DNA of 64,000 bases from Verrucomicrobiota bacterium (GCA_022711435.1 JAKLFB010000024.1:1-64000), one strand, 5' to 3'. Numbered from the stretch's first letter, positions 46,021 through 55,311 are shown. Notes: generated from the letters alone by a model not told the origin. Numbers and translations: made by a program.

Positions 46021-46984
46021 GGCGGCGAGAGAGGCGCTCGACCAGGCGCTGCCGGAGGCAATCGAGGCTGACGGCGACGAAAATGATCGCGCTGGTGACC
46101 AGCGGGTAGAGGTAGGGATCGGCATTCAGGATCACCAGGCCGTTCTCGACCGTCTGGATGAGGACAGCGCCCAGCAGGGTTCCGGGAAACACGCGGCCGC
46201 GCCCGCCGAACAGGCTGGTGCCGCCGAGCACGGCGGCGGCGATAGCGGCGAATTCCTTTTGGGCGCCGAACGTGGGGGAGACAGCCCCGAGCTGGGTGAG
46301 CGAGATGAGGCCGCCGAGGGCGGCGCAAGCGCCGCTGACGATGTAGACCGAAGCGAGGATGCGCCCTGTGCGGAGGCCGGCCTTGCGGGCGGTCTCAATG
46401 TCCTGGCCCGTGGCGTAGATCTGGCGTCCGAACGGGGTGTGCTGGAGGACGATGTGGGCGATCAGGAGGACGGTTCCCAGGATGACCAGCGGGATCGGGA
46501 TCCCGAGCCAGCGTCCGGCGCCCAGGTGAAGGAACGATTCCGGGAGGTTCATGGCGCGGGTCTGGGTGATCCAGAGGCCGAGGCCGCGTCCGAGGTAGAG
46601 CGTCGCGAGAGTGACGATGAACGGCGCGATGCGGAGGCGAGTGACGAAGAGGGCATTGAGCGCGCCGCCGAGAAGGCCAGCCAGGATCATCGCCAGGATG
46701 GAGAGGAGGAGCGGATATCCTTGAAGGGCCAGCTTCCCCGCCAGGGCGGCCCCGACGAACATCATCGATCCGACCGAGAGGTCCACGCCGGCGGTCAACA
46801 GGACGAATGTCATGCCGATGGCGACCATGGCGGTCGAGGACGACTGGATGAGGATGTTGACCAGGTTGTCGGGCTGGAGGAACTGCGCCGAGCGGGCCCC
46901 GAACAGAGCAAGCACCGCCAGAAACAGGACGACGGGAGCCTGATTCAGCACGATGAGCCATGGATGGCGGGTCGCAGGCGTCAT
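46004..46984 (-). CDS. Sugar ABC transporter permease (RbsC-like), second of two
   Basis: 326 residues with about 10 hydrophobic segments. Signatures of the BPD_transp_2 ribose/xylose permease family are 'AMVAIGMTFVLLTAGVDLSVGSMMFVGAALAG', 'RLRIAPFIVTLATLYLGRGLGL' and 'FGRQIYATGQDIETARKAGL', then 'GGTSLFGGRGRVFPGTLLGAVLIQTVENGL'. The start overlaps the ATPase stop (ATGA). It is last in a four-gene operon: binding protein, permease, ATPase, permease. Confidence 0.9.
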   Translation of the reverse strand: MTPATRHPWLIVLNQAPVVLFLAVLALFGARSAQFLQPDNLVNILIQSSSTAMVAIGMTFVLLTAGVDLSVGSMMFVGAALAGKLALQGYPLLLSILAMILAGLLGGALNALFVTRLRIAPFIVTLATLYLGRGLGLWITQTRAMNLPESFLHLGAGRWLGIPIPLVILGTVLLIAHIVLQHTPFGRQIYATGQDIETARKAGLRTGRILASVYIVSGACAALGGLISLTQLGAVSPTFGAQKEFAAIAAAVLGGTSLFGGRGRVFPGTLLGAVLIQTVENGLVILNADPYLYPLVTSAIIFVAVSLDCLRQRLVERLSRRLIRPV

Positions 46985-48513
46985 GGGGCGCGTTCGGTGT
47001 GGAGGGCGGCGCGCAGGATGCGCTCGCGGTCGAACTCGGGCCGCTGGAGCTCGTCGCGAATGGCCCCCTGGCGGAGGACCAGGATGCGGTGGCAGAGGCC
47101 CAGCAGTTCCTCCATCTCGGACGAGATGAGCAGGATGCCCGTGCCGCGAGCCGCAAGGTCATGGATGAGCTGATAGAATTCGCATTTGGCGCCGACGTCG
47201 ATGCCGCGGGTGGGCTCGTCGAGGATGATGACGCGGGGCTGGCTCAGAAGCCACTTGGCGAGGACGACCTTTTGCTGATTGCCGCCGCTGAGGGTTTTGA
47301 CCGGGTGGCTGTCCAGGGCGGTGGGGGTGAGCCGGACGGCGGAGCGGATGCGGGCGGCGGCGGCCTGGAGGGGGCGGCGGCGGATCCAGCGGGCGGGCGG
47401 CGGCGCAAAATCCCGCAAGGCGACCAGGAGGAGGTTGTCGGCAATCGACGCCTCGAGGCAGAGGCCTTCCTCGCGCCGGTTTTCGGTGACGAAGGCCAGA
47501 CCGCGGCGGAGGCAGCGGATGGGGCGCGGCCGTCGAAGTGGCTTTCCCTCCACGAGGATCTCGCCCGCTCCGAACGGGTCCAGACCGAACAGGATCCGGG
47601 CCAGCTCGGAGCGGCCGGAGCCCATGAGGCCGCTGAGGCCGAGGATCTCGCCGGCCCGAAGCGTGAAAGAGACCTGGTCGATGATGCCGGGGTGGGAGAG
47701 CCTGCGGGCCTCGAGGACGGGGGGCGAGTCCGGGGGGGGCGCGCTCCCGGGAAAGACCTGATCGAGCTGGCGTCCGACCATGAGCGAGATCAGACGGGTG
47801 GCGTTGAATGCGGAGGCAGGGCCGGACCCGACCAGCTCGCCGTCGCGGAGCACCGCGATGTGATCGCAGAATCGGAGCACATCGGCCAGGTGATGCGAGA
47901 TGTAGATCATGGTCATGCCCTGGCCGCGAAGGCGCTCGAGGAGATCGAAGAGGCGGCGAGTCTCGAGATCCGTGAGCGAGGTCGTGGGCTCATCGAGGAT
48001 CAGGAGGCGGGCTTCGATGCCGAGGGCCTTGGCGATCTCGACTAGCTGGCGTTCGCCGGCCGTGAGCCGTTCGACTGGGGTGTCGGAATCGATGTCGAGG
48101 CTGACCTGTTCGAGCAACGCGCGGGTCTTTGCGCGGAGCAGGGCGCGGTGGATGACAGGGAACCCGCGGCGGCGGGGGAATGCGGTGAGGTGGAGGTTCT
48201 CGGCGACGGAGAGGTTGGGGAAGAGGTTGAGCTCCTGGTGGACAAAGGCGATGCCGGCGGCGGCGGCCTCGAGGGGGGATCGGGGCTGGTGGGGGAGGCC
48301 GGCGAACTCGATGCGGCCGGCATCGGGGGCGAGGTTCCCGCCCAGGATGTTCATGAGCGTGGTCTTGCCCGCCCCGTTTTCCCCGACGAGGCCCAGCGCC
48401 CGGCCTTGGTCGAGCGACAGAGAAATCCCTTGAAGGACGGGAACGCCGAAGAAGGATTTTTGGATGCGGTCGAACCGCAGGAGCGGTGGTGCGGCGGGGG
48501 CGGGTGAGCTCAT
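46981..48513 (-). CDS. Sugar ABC transporter ATP-binding protein (RbsA/XylG-like, tandem cassettes)
   Basis: 510 residues, two ABC cassettes. N-terminal: Walker A 'GLVGENGAGKTTLMN', signature 'LTAGERQLVEIAKAL', Walker B 'LLILDEPTTSL'. C-terminal: degenerate Walker A region 'LSGLMGSGRSELARILFG', signature 'LSGGNQQKVVLAKWL', 'VIILDEPTRGIDV'. This is the standard layout for ribose, xylose and galactose class importers. It overlaps both neighbouring permease genes by 4 bp (ATGA), so the three are translationally coupled. Confidence 0.94.
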   Translation of the reverse strand: MSSPAPAAPPLLRFDRIQKSFFGVPVLQGISLSLDQGRALGLVGENGAGKTTLMNILGGNLAPDAGRIEFAGLPHQPRSPLEAAAAGIAFVHQELNLFPNLSVAENLHLTAFPRRRGFPVIHRALLRAKTRALLEQVSLDIDSDTPVERLTAGERQLVEIAKALGIEARLLILDEPTTSLTDLETRRLFDLLERLRGQGMTMIYISHHLADVLRFCDHIAVLRDGELVGSGPASAFNATRLISLMVGRQLDQVFPGSAPPPDSPPVLEARRLSHPGIIDQVSFTLRAGEILGLSGLMGSGRSELARILFGLDPFGAGEILVEGKPLRRPRPIRCLRRGLAFVTENRREEGLCLEASIADNLLLVALRDFAPPPARWIRRRPLQAAAARIRSAVRLTPTALDSHPVKTLSGGNQQKVVLAKWLLSQPRVIILDEPTRGIDVGAKCEFYQLIHDLAARGTGILLISSEMEELLGLCHRILVLRQGAIRDELQRPEFDRERILRAALHTERAP

Positions 48514-49520
48514 GCGGTCTCGTAGCGGTGGCGGAGGGCGTCGATGAGCGCGGCCAGAAGGATCAGCGCGCCTTTGACCATCCGGATGGCGAAGTCGGAG
48601 AGGAACATCAGGTTCAGACTGGCGTCGACCAGGGTGAGGAAGAGCACGCCGTAGAGGGTCCAGAGAATCTTGCCTTTGCCGCCAAAGAGGCTGGTGCCGC
48701 CAATGACCGTGGCGCCGATGACATCGAGGAGGATCTCGCGGCCATGGACGGGGGAGCCGGTCTCGAGCCTGCCGGTGAAGAGGATGGCGGCGCAGGCGCC
48801 GCTGATGCCGCTCAGGACGTAGGCGGCGAGGGTGACGGTTGGGACGGGAACGCCCGAGATGGCGGCCACGCGCGGGTTATGGCCGATCGCATAGAGCCAG
48901 CGTCCGAACAGCGAACGGGACAGGAGGAGATGGGCGAACAGGGCGGCCCCGAGGGTGAGGCCGAATGCGCAGGCGGGCTTGCCTCCGAGGGCGAGGAACG
49001 CGGGGGGCAGGCCGGTGATTCTCTGGGACTGGGTGAGCCAGACGGCCAGGCCACCCAGGAACATCATGCTGGTGAGCGTGACCATGAACGGCGGCATGCG
49101 CAATCCGGTCACGGCGGCGCCGTTGGCCGCGCCGAGCAGGGCGCCCGTCAGGAGCATCAGCGCGATGCCCGCGGGAACCGCTGCGGCGTGGCCGGCCATC
49201 CAGCCTCCGTCAGCGGTCATGAGGCTGGCGCCCAGGACGCTCGTCAGACCGATGACGGCCGTGACCGAGAGGTCAATCCCGCCTGCGATGAGGACGAAGG
49301 TCTGCCCCATGGCCACCAGGAGCAGGGGTAGCATCCGGCTGAACAGGTTGGCCAGGTTCCGGGGGTGGGCCAGCTCGGGCAGCCAGGGGAGGAGAACGAG
49401 AAAATAGGCGACGCTGAGGGCGAGGACGAGGTATTCGGAAGCCAGGGCGCGCCGGCCCTGGCGCCGGAGCCATGCTCCTTTCAACGGAGCGGCATCACCC
49501 TGGTGGGATTGAGCGTTCAA
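48510..49520 (-). CDS. Sugar ABC transporter permease (RbsC-like), first of two
   Basis: 336 residues. 'LLLVAMGQTFVLIAGGIDLSVTAVIGLTSVLGASL' and 'LRMPPFMVTLTSMMFLGGLAVWL', 'GNPRVAAISGV'-like and 'GGTSLFGGKGKILWTLYGVLFLTLVDASLN' are family motifs. The first usable start is a TTG at 49520; no ATG occurs before the first membrane segment. It differs clearly from the second permease, so the pair probably forms a heterodimer. The start of the ATPase overlaps its stop. Confidence 0.88.
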   Translation of the reverse strand: MNAQSHQGDAAPLKGAWLRRQGRRALASEYLVLALSVAYFLVLLPWLPELAHPRNLANLFSRMLPLLLVAMGQTFVLIAGGIDLSVTAVIGLTSVLGASLMTADGGWMAGHAAAVPAGIALMLLTGALLGAANGAAVTGLRMPPFMVTLTSMMFLGGLAVWLTQSQRITGLPPAFLALGGKPACAFGLTLGAALFAHLLLSRSLFGRWLYAIGHNPRVAAISGVPVPTVTLAAYVLSGISGACAAILFTGRLETGSPVHGREILLDVIGATVIGGTSLFGGKGKILWTLYGVLFLTLVDASLNLMFLSDFAIRMVKGALILLAALIDALRHRYETA

Positions 49521-49571
49521 TAGTCGATAGCCGGCAGCAATCCGGCCGCCGGGCGCATCGGAGTCGGGCCG

Positions 49572-50579
49572 TCACGGGCGGCGCTGCCGGGCGATCCCCG
49601 CGCCCCACATCCGGGATGCCATCTCCTTGAGGTTGCCCTGGTGAATGACGAAGCCGGGATCCTTGATGACGGCTGCGACCGGTTTCCCGGCGCGGGAGTC
49701 GAGGATGGCCTGGATCGATGAAACGACCTCGAACTGCACGTCCTGGACACCCGTCGCGTCCAGGTAACCTTCTTCGAGCATCCGGTAAGCGGTCGCATCG
49801 CCGTCGAAGCCGCCCAGGATGATGTGGCCGGGCTGGCCGATTTTGTGGTATCGGCCCGTCGATTTGAGGGCGGAGACGATGGCGGGGAGGAGGAAATCGG
49901 ACGAGGTGAAGATGAAGCGGATGCCTGGGTGCGCCTGGAGGGCATTGACGACGCCGGCCTGGGCCTTCTCGAGGTTCCATTCCGTGGGGATCCGGGAGAC
50001 GACCTGGATGAGGTTGGTATGGGGCCGGATCGCATCTTCGAACCCGTCGCGGCGGCCGATGGCGTTGATGTCGCCGAGGTCGCCGATGAGGATCATGGCC
50101 GGGTGCAGTTCTCCGGTCTGGAGGGCTTGCTCGGCCATATACGAGACGGTGGCTTTCGTGAGCGAGTAATTATCGGCGACGACGGTGATGGAGGGTGCAT
50201 CGCTGGGGTCGGGGGGGCGGTTGTAGAGGACCATGGGGATTTGGGCCTGATGGGCGGCGCGGATCATGGGGATGATCGTCTGGGCGTCCTTGGGGACGGC
50301 GATGATGCCATCAACGCGGCGGCTGATGAAGTTCTTGATCTGCTCGAGCTGGCGATTGGCATCGCCGTCGGCGATGGCTTCGAGGAGCGTGATGCCGCGG
50401 GCCTTGGCTTCGGCTCGGAAGGCCTCGATGGATGCGACCCAGAACTCGGTTTGGAGGGTCTCGAACGCCACCCCGATGGTCAGCGGGGCGCCCTCGGCTT
50501 GGCGGGCGGATCGCTGGCAGCCCGCGCCGACGCCGAGCATCAACAGGCTGGCCAGAAGACTCCAGGTCATGGATTTCAT
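49572..50579 (-). CDS. Sugar-binding lipoprotein of the ABC transporter (Peripla_BP_4/RbsB-like)
   Basis: 335 residues. The signal ends in a lipobox 'LGVGAGC', so the mature protein is a lipoprotein anchored through the Cys. 'TIGVAFETLQTEFWVASIEAFRAEAKARGITLLEA' and 'QLEQIKNFISRRVDGIIAVPKDAQTIIPMIRAAHQAQIPMVLYNRPP' are the RbsB-type fold, with 'GGFDGDATAYRMLEEGYLDATGVQDV' in the second lobe. It is the first gene of the operon; the promoter should lie in 50580-50700. No sugar kinase or regulator is adjacent, so the sugar is not evident. Confidence 0.9.
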   Translation of the reverse strand: MKSMTWSLLASLLMLGVGAGCQRSARQAEGAPLTIGVAFETLQTEFWVASIEAFRAEAKARGITLLEAIADGDANRQLEQIKNFISRRVDGIIAVPKDAQTIIPMIRAAHQAQIPMVLYNRPPDPSDAPSITVVADNYSLTKATVSYMAEQALQTGELHPAMILIGDLGDINAIGRRDGFEDAIRPHTNLIQVVSRIPTEWNLEKAQAGVVNALQAHPGIRFIFTSSDFLLPAIVSALKSTGRYHKIGQPGHIILGGFDGDATAYRMLEEGYLDATGVQDVQFEVVSSIQAILDSRAGKPVAAVIKDPGFVIHQGNLKEMASRMWGAGIARQRRP

Positions 50580-50700
50580 GGGGCGTTTTTATAACGGACC
50601 AGCGGCCAATTGTCATCTGTGGAATCATTCGAGGCCGCGAGGTGTCGAACTCCGCTATTGTCTCGGCCGCCCGAATCGATTATAAATGAGTTAAGCCATC

Positions 50701-51546
50701 ATGAAACTTCCGGACGATCGCGCGAGTCGCAGGGGCATGGGCGGATTCACCCTCATCGAGCTGCTGGTAGTGATCGCCATCATCGCGATCCTGGCGTCGA
50801 TGCTGCTGCCGTCCCTAAGCCGGGCGAAGGCCAAGGCGCAGGGCGTCAACTGCATGTCCAACCTGAAGCAGTGGGGCATCTCCTGGATGATGTATGTCGA
50901 CGAGAACAACGGGAAGTTCAGCGAAGGGACGGCGGTGAACTGGGCGCGCGGGGAGTGGATCTACGCGCTGCGCAAGCATTACGAGAAGAAGCCGCATCTG
51001 CTGTATTGCCCGACGGCGAACATGCGGCGCGGGCCGGGGACGCAGGAGACGCGTCTGCCGCTCGACAGCGCGCAGGCGGTCGAGTATGGGGGGCCGACGA
51101 CGGCCTACGATTTCCCGCTGGTGGACACGGCGACGGCGCCCAACACGCGCCAGCGTAACATCACCAGCAGCTACGGCATCAACAACTGGGTCTACAATCC
51201 GCCGGCGGGCGTCACTGTCATCCAGGGGCGGCCGACGACCCGGAACTGGCGGAAACTCGACGCCCCGCCGCGGCCGACCGAGACGCCGCTATTCGGAGAC
51301 ACCATGTGGCGAGGTGGCGGGCCGCATCACAACGATGCGGTGCCGGCGTTCAACGGGGAGTGGAAAGGAGCGGGGGCGGAGTTCTGCCACTGGGCGATCC
51401 GGAGGCACGGCAAGGGGAGCAACCTGCTGTTCTTCGATAACTCGGTGAGGATGGTTCGGAACCGGGCTTTGTGGAACCTGCATTGGAACAAGGAGTTCGA
51501 CATCACTTACGCGGCCCGGGTTGTGTTTCCGGCTTGGATCCAGTGA
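50701..51546 (+). CDS. Prepilin-type N-terminal cleavage/methylation domain protein (3 of 3)
   Basis: 281 residues. The short leader 'MKLPDDRASRRGMG' is followed by 'GFTLIELLVVIAIIAILA', 'SMLLPSLSRAKAKAQGVNCMSNLKQWGISWMMYVDENNG' and, near the end, 'GSNLLFFDNSVRMVRN', where relatives have DGH; here the motif is FFDNS. It is divergent from the ABC operon and overlaps the convergent cytochrome gene by 44 bp, so the two transcripts are antisense at their 3' ends. Confidence 0.87.
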   Translation: MKLPDDRASRRGMGGFTLIELLVVIAIIAILASMLLPSLSRAKAKAQGVNCMSNLKQWGISWMMYVDENNGKFSEGTAVNWARGEWIYALRKHYEKKPHLLYCPTANMRRGPGTQETRLPLDSAQAVEYGGPTTAYDFPLVDTATAPNTRQRNITSSYGINNWVYNPPAGVTVIQGRPTTRNWRKLDAPPRPTETPLFGDTMWRGGGPHHNDAVPAFNGEWKGAGAEFCHWAIRRHGKGSNLLFFDNSVRMVRNRALWNLHWNKEFDITYAARVVFPAWIQ

Positions 51547-53077
51547 GGCGTCGGGATTCGAGCCAGTCGGCGAGCTGCTGGAGGTTGCGGGCGGCATGGT
51601 ATCGGCCGTCGGCAAACACGCCGTAGTCGCCGCCGCCGGCCATCGCGGAGGCGAAGCGGATGGTGTTGGCGTGGAAGAGCCAGCCGTCGCTCCAGATGAT
51701 CTCGGGGTATTCGTCGAAAGGATTGCCGCCGCGGTCGAGGCCGGTGGCCAGCCCGCGCTTCCAGATCTCCTCCATGATTCTCGTGGCAGCGAGTGTGCGC
51801 TGGTTGGTTTCGAGGATGGTGCGATCGAGCCGGCGGTAATGGCTCTCAACCCAGCCGGTGTCGTGGCAGGCGCGGCAGAGCGTCTTCATCACCGTGCGGG
51901 TTTGGGCGACGTCCGACGGGTCCCGAAGAGCATTAGTGGCATACCCGCCGGCAAAGTCCGTGGGCAGCGGCAGCCCGTCGCGGTTGCGGATGGTGGTGGT
52001 ATCGGCCTGGCGGGGGTGGGGATGGGCGTAGATCAAGCCGAAGAGGCGCATCGAGAGCCGGTCTTTGATTTCATGAGACCGGCGTGCGAGGACATCCCCT
52101 CCCGGGTCCACAACGAGGCTCATGTGGCATGCGGCGCAGGTGGGGGCGGTGAAATCGCGGCCGACCGCCCAGGGGGTCGGATCGAAATCCCAGCTCTTGC
52201 CGTGGGTGGAGAAGATGTTGCCGTGCTTGCTGGTCTCGTAGACCTTGAAGGCGGGGACGTCGGGGCCGACATGGCATTCCTTGCAGGTATAGGGCTGGCG
52301 GGCCATGGCCATCGAGAATTGGTGGCGGGCATGGCAGGCGGTGCAAGCGCCGCGGCTGCCATCGGGATTGATGCGGCCGACGCCCTGGTTAGGCCAGCCG
52401 GCGATGATCGGGAACTCGAGGCTGCCGGCGTCGGTGTCGCGCTCTTCGGCGCCTTTGACCTCGAGGCGCGTCCCGTGGCAGTAAAGGCATGACTCGGCCG
52501 CGGTGTCGTCGCCGGACGCCTGGAGGCGGATGTGTGCGTTCGTAGCGGCTGGGATGCCGTTGACGGCCGTGACGAGGTGATGGTAAGCGGCATTCTTGAG
52601 CAGGTTGTCATGCGCATGCGACATCAGGTTGCCGTCGAATTGGGCTCTTTCTTCGGCGTGGCAGGTCGCGCAATCGGGGGGGCTGACCACCACATGGACC
52701 TTGGCGTCGAAGTGGTCGAACGTGTCGGCGTGGCGGGAGGGTTCGATCGTGTGGCATTCAGCGCAGCCGACGGCGAACTCGCGGAGGGGAGGCGGCACGT
52801 TGGTGCTGGAGACTTTGAGGGCCAGGCCTTCGGATTTCAAAGCGATGGCGGGTGTCGTGGCCGCATGGCGGCTCCGTTTCCAATCGGCGACGAGGCCGGG
52901 CTGGAGGACCTCGTGGCAATCGATGCAGGCCTGGCTGGCGGGGCTGATGGGGGCGGCGGCCGCTGCCAGGGAAGATCCGGCGGAGTGCGCCGCCATCCAT
53001 AGCAGCCAGGCGATCAGCGGTGCCCGCCCGATACCCAGTCGGGCAGAAAACAGGCAAGACCGGCCGGTGGTGTTCAT
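51503..53077 (-). CDS. Octaheme c-type cytochrome, hydroxylamine oxidoreductase (HAO) family
   Basis: 524 residues from the ATG at 53077, with a signal peptide (about 1-42). Eight CxxCH motifs begin at residues 51, 105, 136, 197, 245, 265, 314 and 401. Spacing, 'KVYETSKHGNIFSTHGKSWDFD', 'RRSHEIKDRLSMRLF' and a C-terminal helical region after the last heme ('WLFHANTIRFASAMAGGGDYGVFADGRYHAARNLQQLADWL') follow the HAO/epsilon-Hao pattern. Members oxidise hydroxylamine or hydrazine, or reduce nitrite to ammonium. Y485 in 'GGGDYGVF' lies near where HAO places its heme-crosslinking Tyr, but the alignment needs checking. No partner quinol dehydrogenase is adjacent. Confidence 0.87.
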   Translation of the reverse strand: MNTTGRSCLFSARLGIGRAPLIAWLLWMAAHSAGSSLAAAAAPISPASQACIDCHEVLQPGLVADWKRSRHAATTPAIALKSEGLALKVSSTNVPPPLREFAVGCAECHTIEPSRHADTFDHFDAKVHVVVSPPDCATCHAEERAQFDGNLMSHAHDNLLKNAAYHHLVTAVNGIPAATNAHIRLQASGDDTAAESCLYCHGTRLEVKGAEERDTDAGSLEFPIIAGWPNQGVGRINPDGSRGACTACHARHQFSMAMARQPYTCKECHVGPDVPAFKVYETSKHGNIFSTHGKSWDFDPTPWAVGRDFTAPTCAACHMSLVVDPGGDVLARRSHEIKDRLSMRLFGLIYAHPHPRQADTTTIRNRDGLPLPTDFAGGYATNALRDPSDVAQTRTVMKTLCRACHDTGWVESHYRRLDRTILETNQRTLAATRIMEEIWKRGLATGLDRGGNPFDEYPEIIWSDGWLFHANTIRFASAMAGGGDYGVFADGRYHAARNLQQLADWLESRRLTGSKPETQPGPRK

Positions 53078-53212
53078 GGCCAAGTACTACATGGATCGAT
53101 AAATCCGACGCAACAGAAATTCTGCCCATCGCGCCGATCGGCCTCGCGATCGGAGCGGCACCGGCGGGGCCGGCGGGTTGGCAAAGTCGCTCTCTGCGAA
53201 GGGCGGGCGAGA

Positions 53213-54319
53213 TCAGAGCGCGCGGGCGATCTTGCGGTGGGCGGCGGAGAGCGCGAGCCGATCGATCTGGGCGCGCGTTGCCCAACGCTGGTTCGGGCGG
53301 GGCGGCGGCGGGCGGCGGGTGGATCGGCCCGCATAGACCGCCAGGCGCAGATCGAACCGGGTGATCGAGTGCCGGATCGTCCTCGAAAGCTCGAAGCCGC
53401 ATCCGGGATGGAAGCCGAGCGCGCGGCGGGCCAGGGCAGCGGGAGACGCGGTCTGGCCCGGTATGTCGATCTGAGGGAAGCCCCACAAGCCGGCATTCCA
53501 CGAGCGGGCGGGTGCGCGTTCGACCAGGAAACGGCCCCGGTATTGGAGGATGAAACAGGCGATGCGGCGCGTCTGCAGCCGCTGCCGGGCAGGCATTCGC
53601 GGCAGGAGATGGCCCCGGCCGCGCTCATGGGCGCGGCAGGCTCGATCGATCGGGCACCGGGCGCACTGTGGATTTTTAGGGGTGCAGATGACGGCGCCCA
53701 GCTCCATCAGCGCCTGGTTGAAGTCGCCGCAGGATCGCCGGTGGCGGCGGCCCTGGCTCGCCGCCTCCTGAACCAGCAGGCTCGCCAGCGACCAGAGGCG
53801 TTTTCGGGCGGGACCGCGCATTGGGTTCTGGCCGATGTCGAACCAGCGGCAGAGGACGCGGGCGACGTTGCCGTCGAGGACGGGGGCGGGCAGGTTGAAA
53901 GCGATGCTGGCGATGGCGCCGGCAATGTAGGGTCCGATGCCGGGCAGGGCGAGCCAATCGGCGTGCTGGCGGGGGCAATGGCCGCCGTATTGGTCGGCGA
54001 TGATCCGGGCAGCCTGGTGGAGGCGGCGGGCCCGCCGGTAATAGCCCAGTCCCTCCCACAGCTTGAGCACATCGTCCAGGCTGGCCTCGGCCAGGCGGCG
54101 GACCGTGGGCCATGTCTTCATCCAGCGTTCCCAGTACGGGATGACCGTCGCGACGCGGGTTTGCTGGAGCATGATTTCCGAAACCCAGATCGCATAAGGA
54201 TCCCGAGTCCGGCGCCAGGGCAGATCCCGCGCGTGGCGCGCATACCAGCGGCGCAGATGGCTCACGCCGCCGGCGACAATCCGGCTCTCCACGGGATCCG
54301 GTTTTCTCGTTGCGCGCAT
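53213..54319 (-). CDS. mutY: A/G-specific adenine DNA glycosylase
   Basis: 368 residues. Removes adenine opposite 8-oxoguanine. It has catalytic E48 ('SEIMLQQTRV') and D149 ('VLDGNVARVL'), the helix-hairpin-helix 'LPGIGPYIAGAI' (125-136), and [4Fe-4S] ligands C212, C219, C222 and C228 in the C-x6-C-x2-C-x5-C pattern. The C-terminal NUDIX-like domain (about 240-365) includes 'SWNAGLWGFPQ'. It is divergent from rnhC, with the starts about 26 bp apart. Confidence 0.94.
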   Translation of the reverse strand: MRATRKPDPVESRIVAGGVSHLRRWYARHARDLPWRRTRDPYAIWVSEIMLQQTRVATVIPYWERWMKTWPTVRRLAEASLDDVLKLWEGLGYYRRARRLHQAARIIADQYGGHCPRQHADWLALPGIGPYIAGAIASIAFNLPAPVLDGNVARVLCRWFDIGQNPMRGPARKRLWSLASLLVQEAASQGRRHRRSCGDFNQALMELGAVICTPKNPQCARCPIDRACRAHERGRGHLLPRMPARQRLQTRRIACFILQYRGRFLVERAPARSWNAGLWGFPQIDIPGQTASPAALARRALGFHPGCGFELSRTIRHSITRFDLRLAVYAGRSTRRPPPPRPNQRWATRAQIDRLALSAAHRKIARAL

Positions 54320-54345
54320 CTCGATGGATAGGATACCACAGGCGC

Positions 54346-55311
54346 GTGAAACCGATAACGACCTACACGGGGTCGCTGACGGGCGAGCAGGAACGCGCGC
54401 TGCAGGAGCACCTCGAGCAGAACGGATTCGAGCCTCGCGCCGTTCCGCACGCGCGTTTTGCAGGGGCGAAGGATCGGCTCAACGTGACGGTCTACAGCTC
54501 CGGGAAACTCGTTGTTCAAGGGCGGGACACGGCGGAGTTTGTCGAGTTCGTTCTCGAGCCGCTGATCCTGAAGGAGGCGCGGCAGGGATACGAAGCGGTG
54601 CTGGATCCGGAGCGGTTTCTTCCCCGGCTGGGCGTGGACGAGAGCGGCAAGGGGGATTTCTTCGGCCCGCTCTGTGTGGCGGGCGTGTATGCGAACGAGG
54701 CGGTGGTCAATGCGTGGTCGGACGCCGGGGTGCGCGACTCGAAGCGGATCACGAGCGACCGGCGGATTGCGGAGCTGGCGCGGCTGATCCGGGAGACGCC
54801 GGGAGCGGTGAGCGTGGTGGTGCCGATCGGCAACGAGGCCTACAACCGGCTGCAGGAGAAGATGGGGAGCGTGAACCGGATGCTGGCCTGGGGCCATGCG
54901 CGGGCGATCGAGAACCTGATGCAGCATCGGCATCGGATGCAGCCCCCGCCCGTGCGCGCCATCAGCGACCAGTTCGCCGCCCACCGGGAGACGGTGGCAC
55001 GGGCGCTGATGCCCCTGGGGCGCGAGATCGAGCTGGTGCAGCGGCATCGGGCGGAAGCGGACCTGGCGGTGGCGGCGGCATCGATTTTGGCTCGAAACGA
55101 ATTCGTGACTCGCCTGGGCCGGCTCGAAAAGGAATTCGGCATGAAGCTGCCCAAGGGCGCATCAGCGGCCGTCGAAGCCGCGGCGCGGGAGTTCATCGAG
55201 CGGCACGGCGCCGAGTCGCTGCCCAAGGTGGCCAAGATGCATTTCCGAACAGCCTGCCGTGTGCAGGGGCTGCCGGAGCCGCCGCGGATCGAGTGGAGGA
55301 AGAGCTCTTAG
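54346..55311 (+). CDS. rnhC: Ribonuclease HIII
   Basis: 321 residues from the GTG at 54346. The N-terminal TBP-like domain (about 1-85, 'LNVTVYSSGKLVVQG') is specific to RNase HIII. The catalytic core has 'LGVDESGKGDFFGPL' (D98, E99), 'VRDSKRI' (D131), and further acidic residues in 'RAISDQF'. It removes RNA from RNA/DNA hybrids. The GTG is preferred because an upstream TTG at 54310 would overlap mutY. The TAG stop at 55309-55311 overlaps the first bases of the inverted-repeat element. Confidence 0.93.
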   Translation: MKPITTYTGSLTGEQERALQEHLEQNGFEPRAVPHARFAGAKDRLNVTVYSSGKLVVQGRDTAEFVEFVLEPLILKEARQGYEAVLDPERFLPRLGVDESGKGDFFGPLCVAGVYANEAVVNAWSDAGVRDSKRITSDRRIAELARLIRETPGAVSVVVPIGNEAYNRLQEKMGSVNRMLAWGHARAIENLMQHRHRMQPPPVRAISDQFAAHRETVARALMPLGREIELVQRHRAEADLAVAAASILARNEFVTRLGRLEKEFGMKLPKGASAAVEAAAREFIERHGAESLPKVAKMHFRTACRVQGLPEPPRIEWRKSS

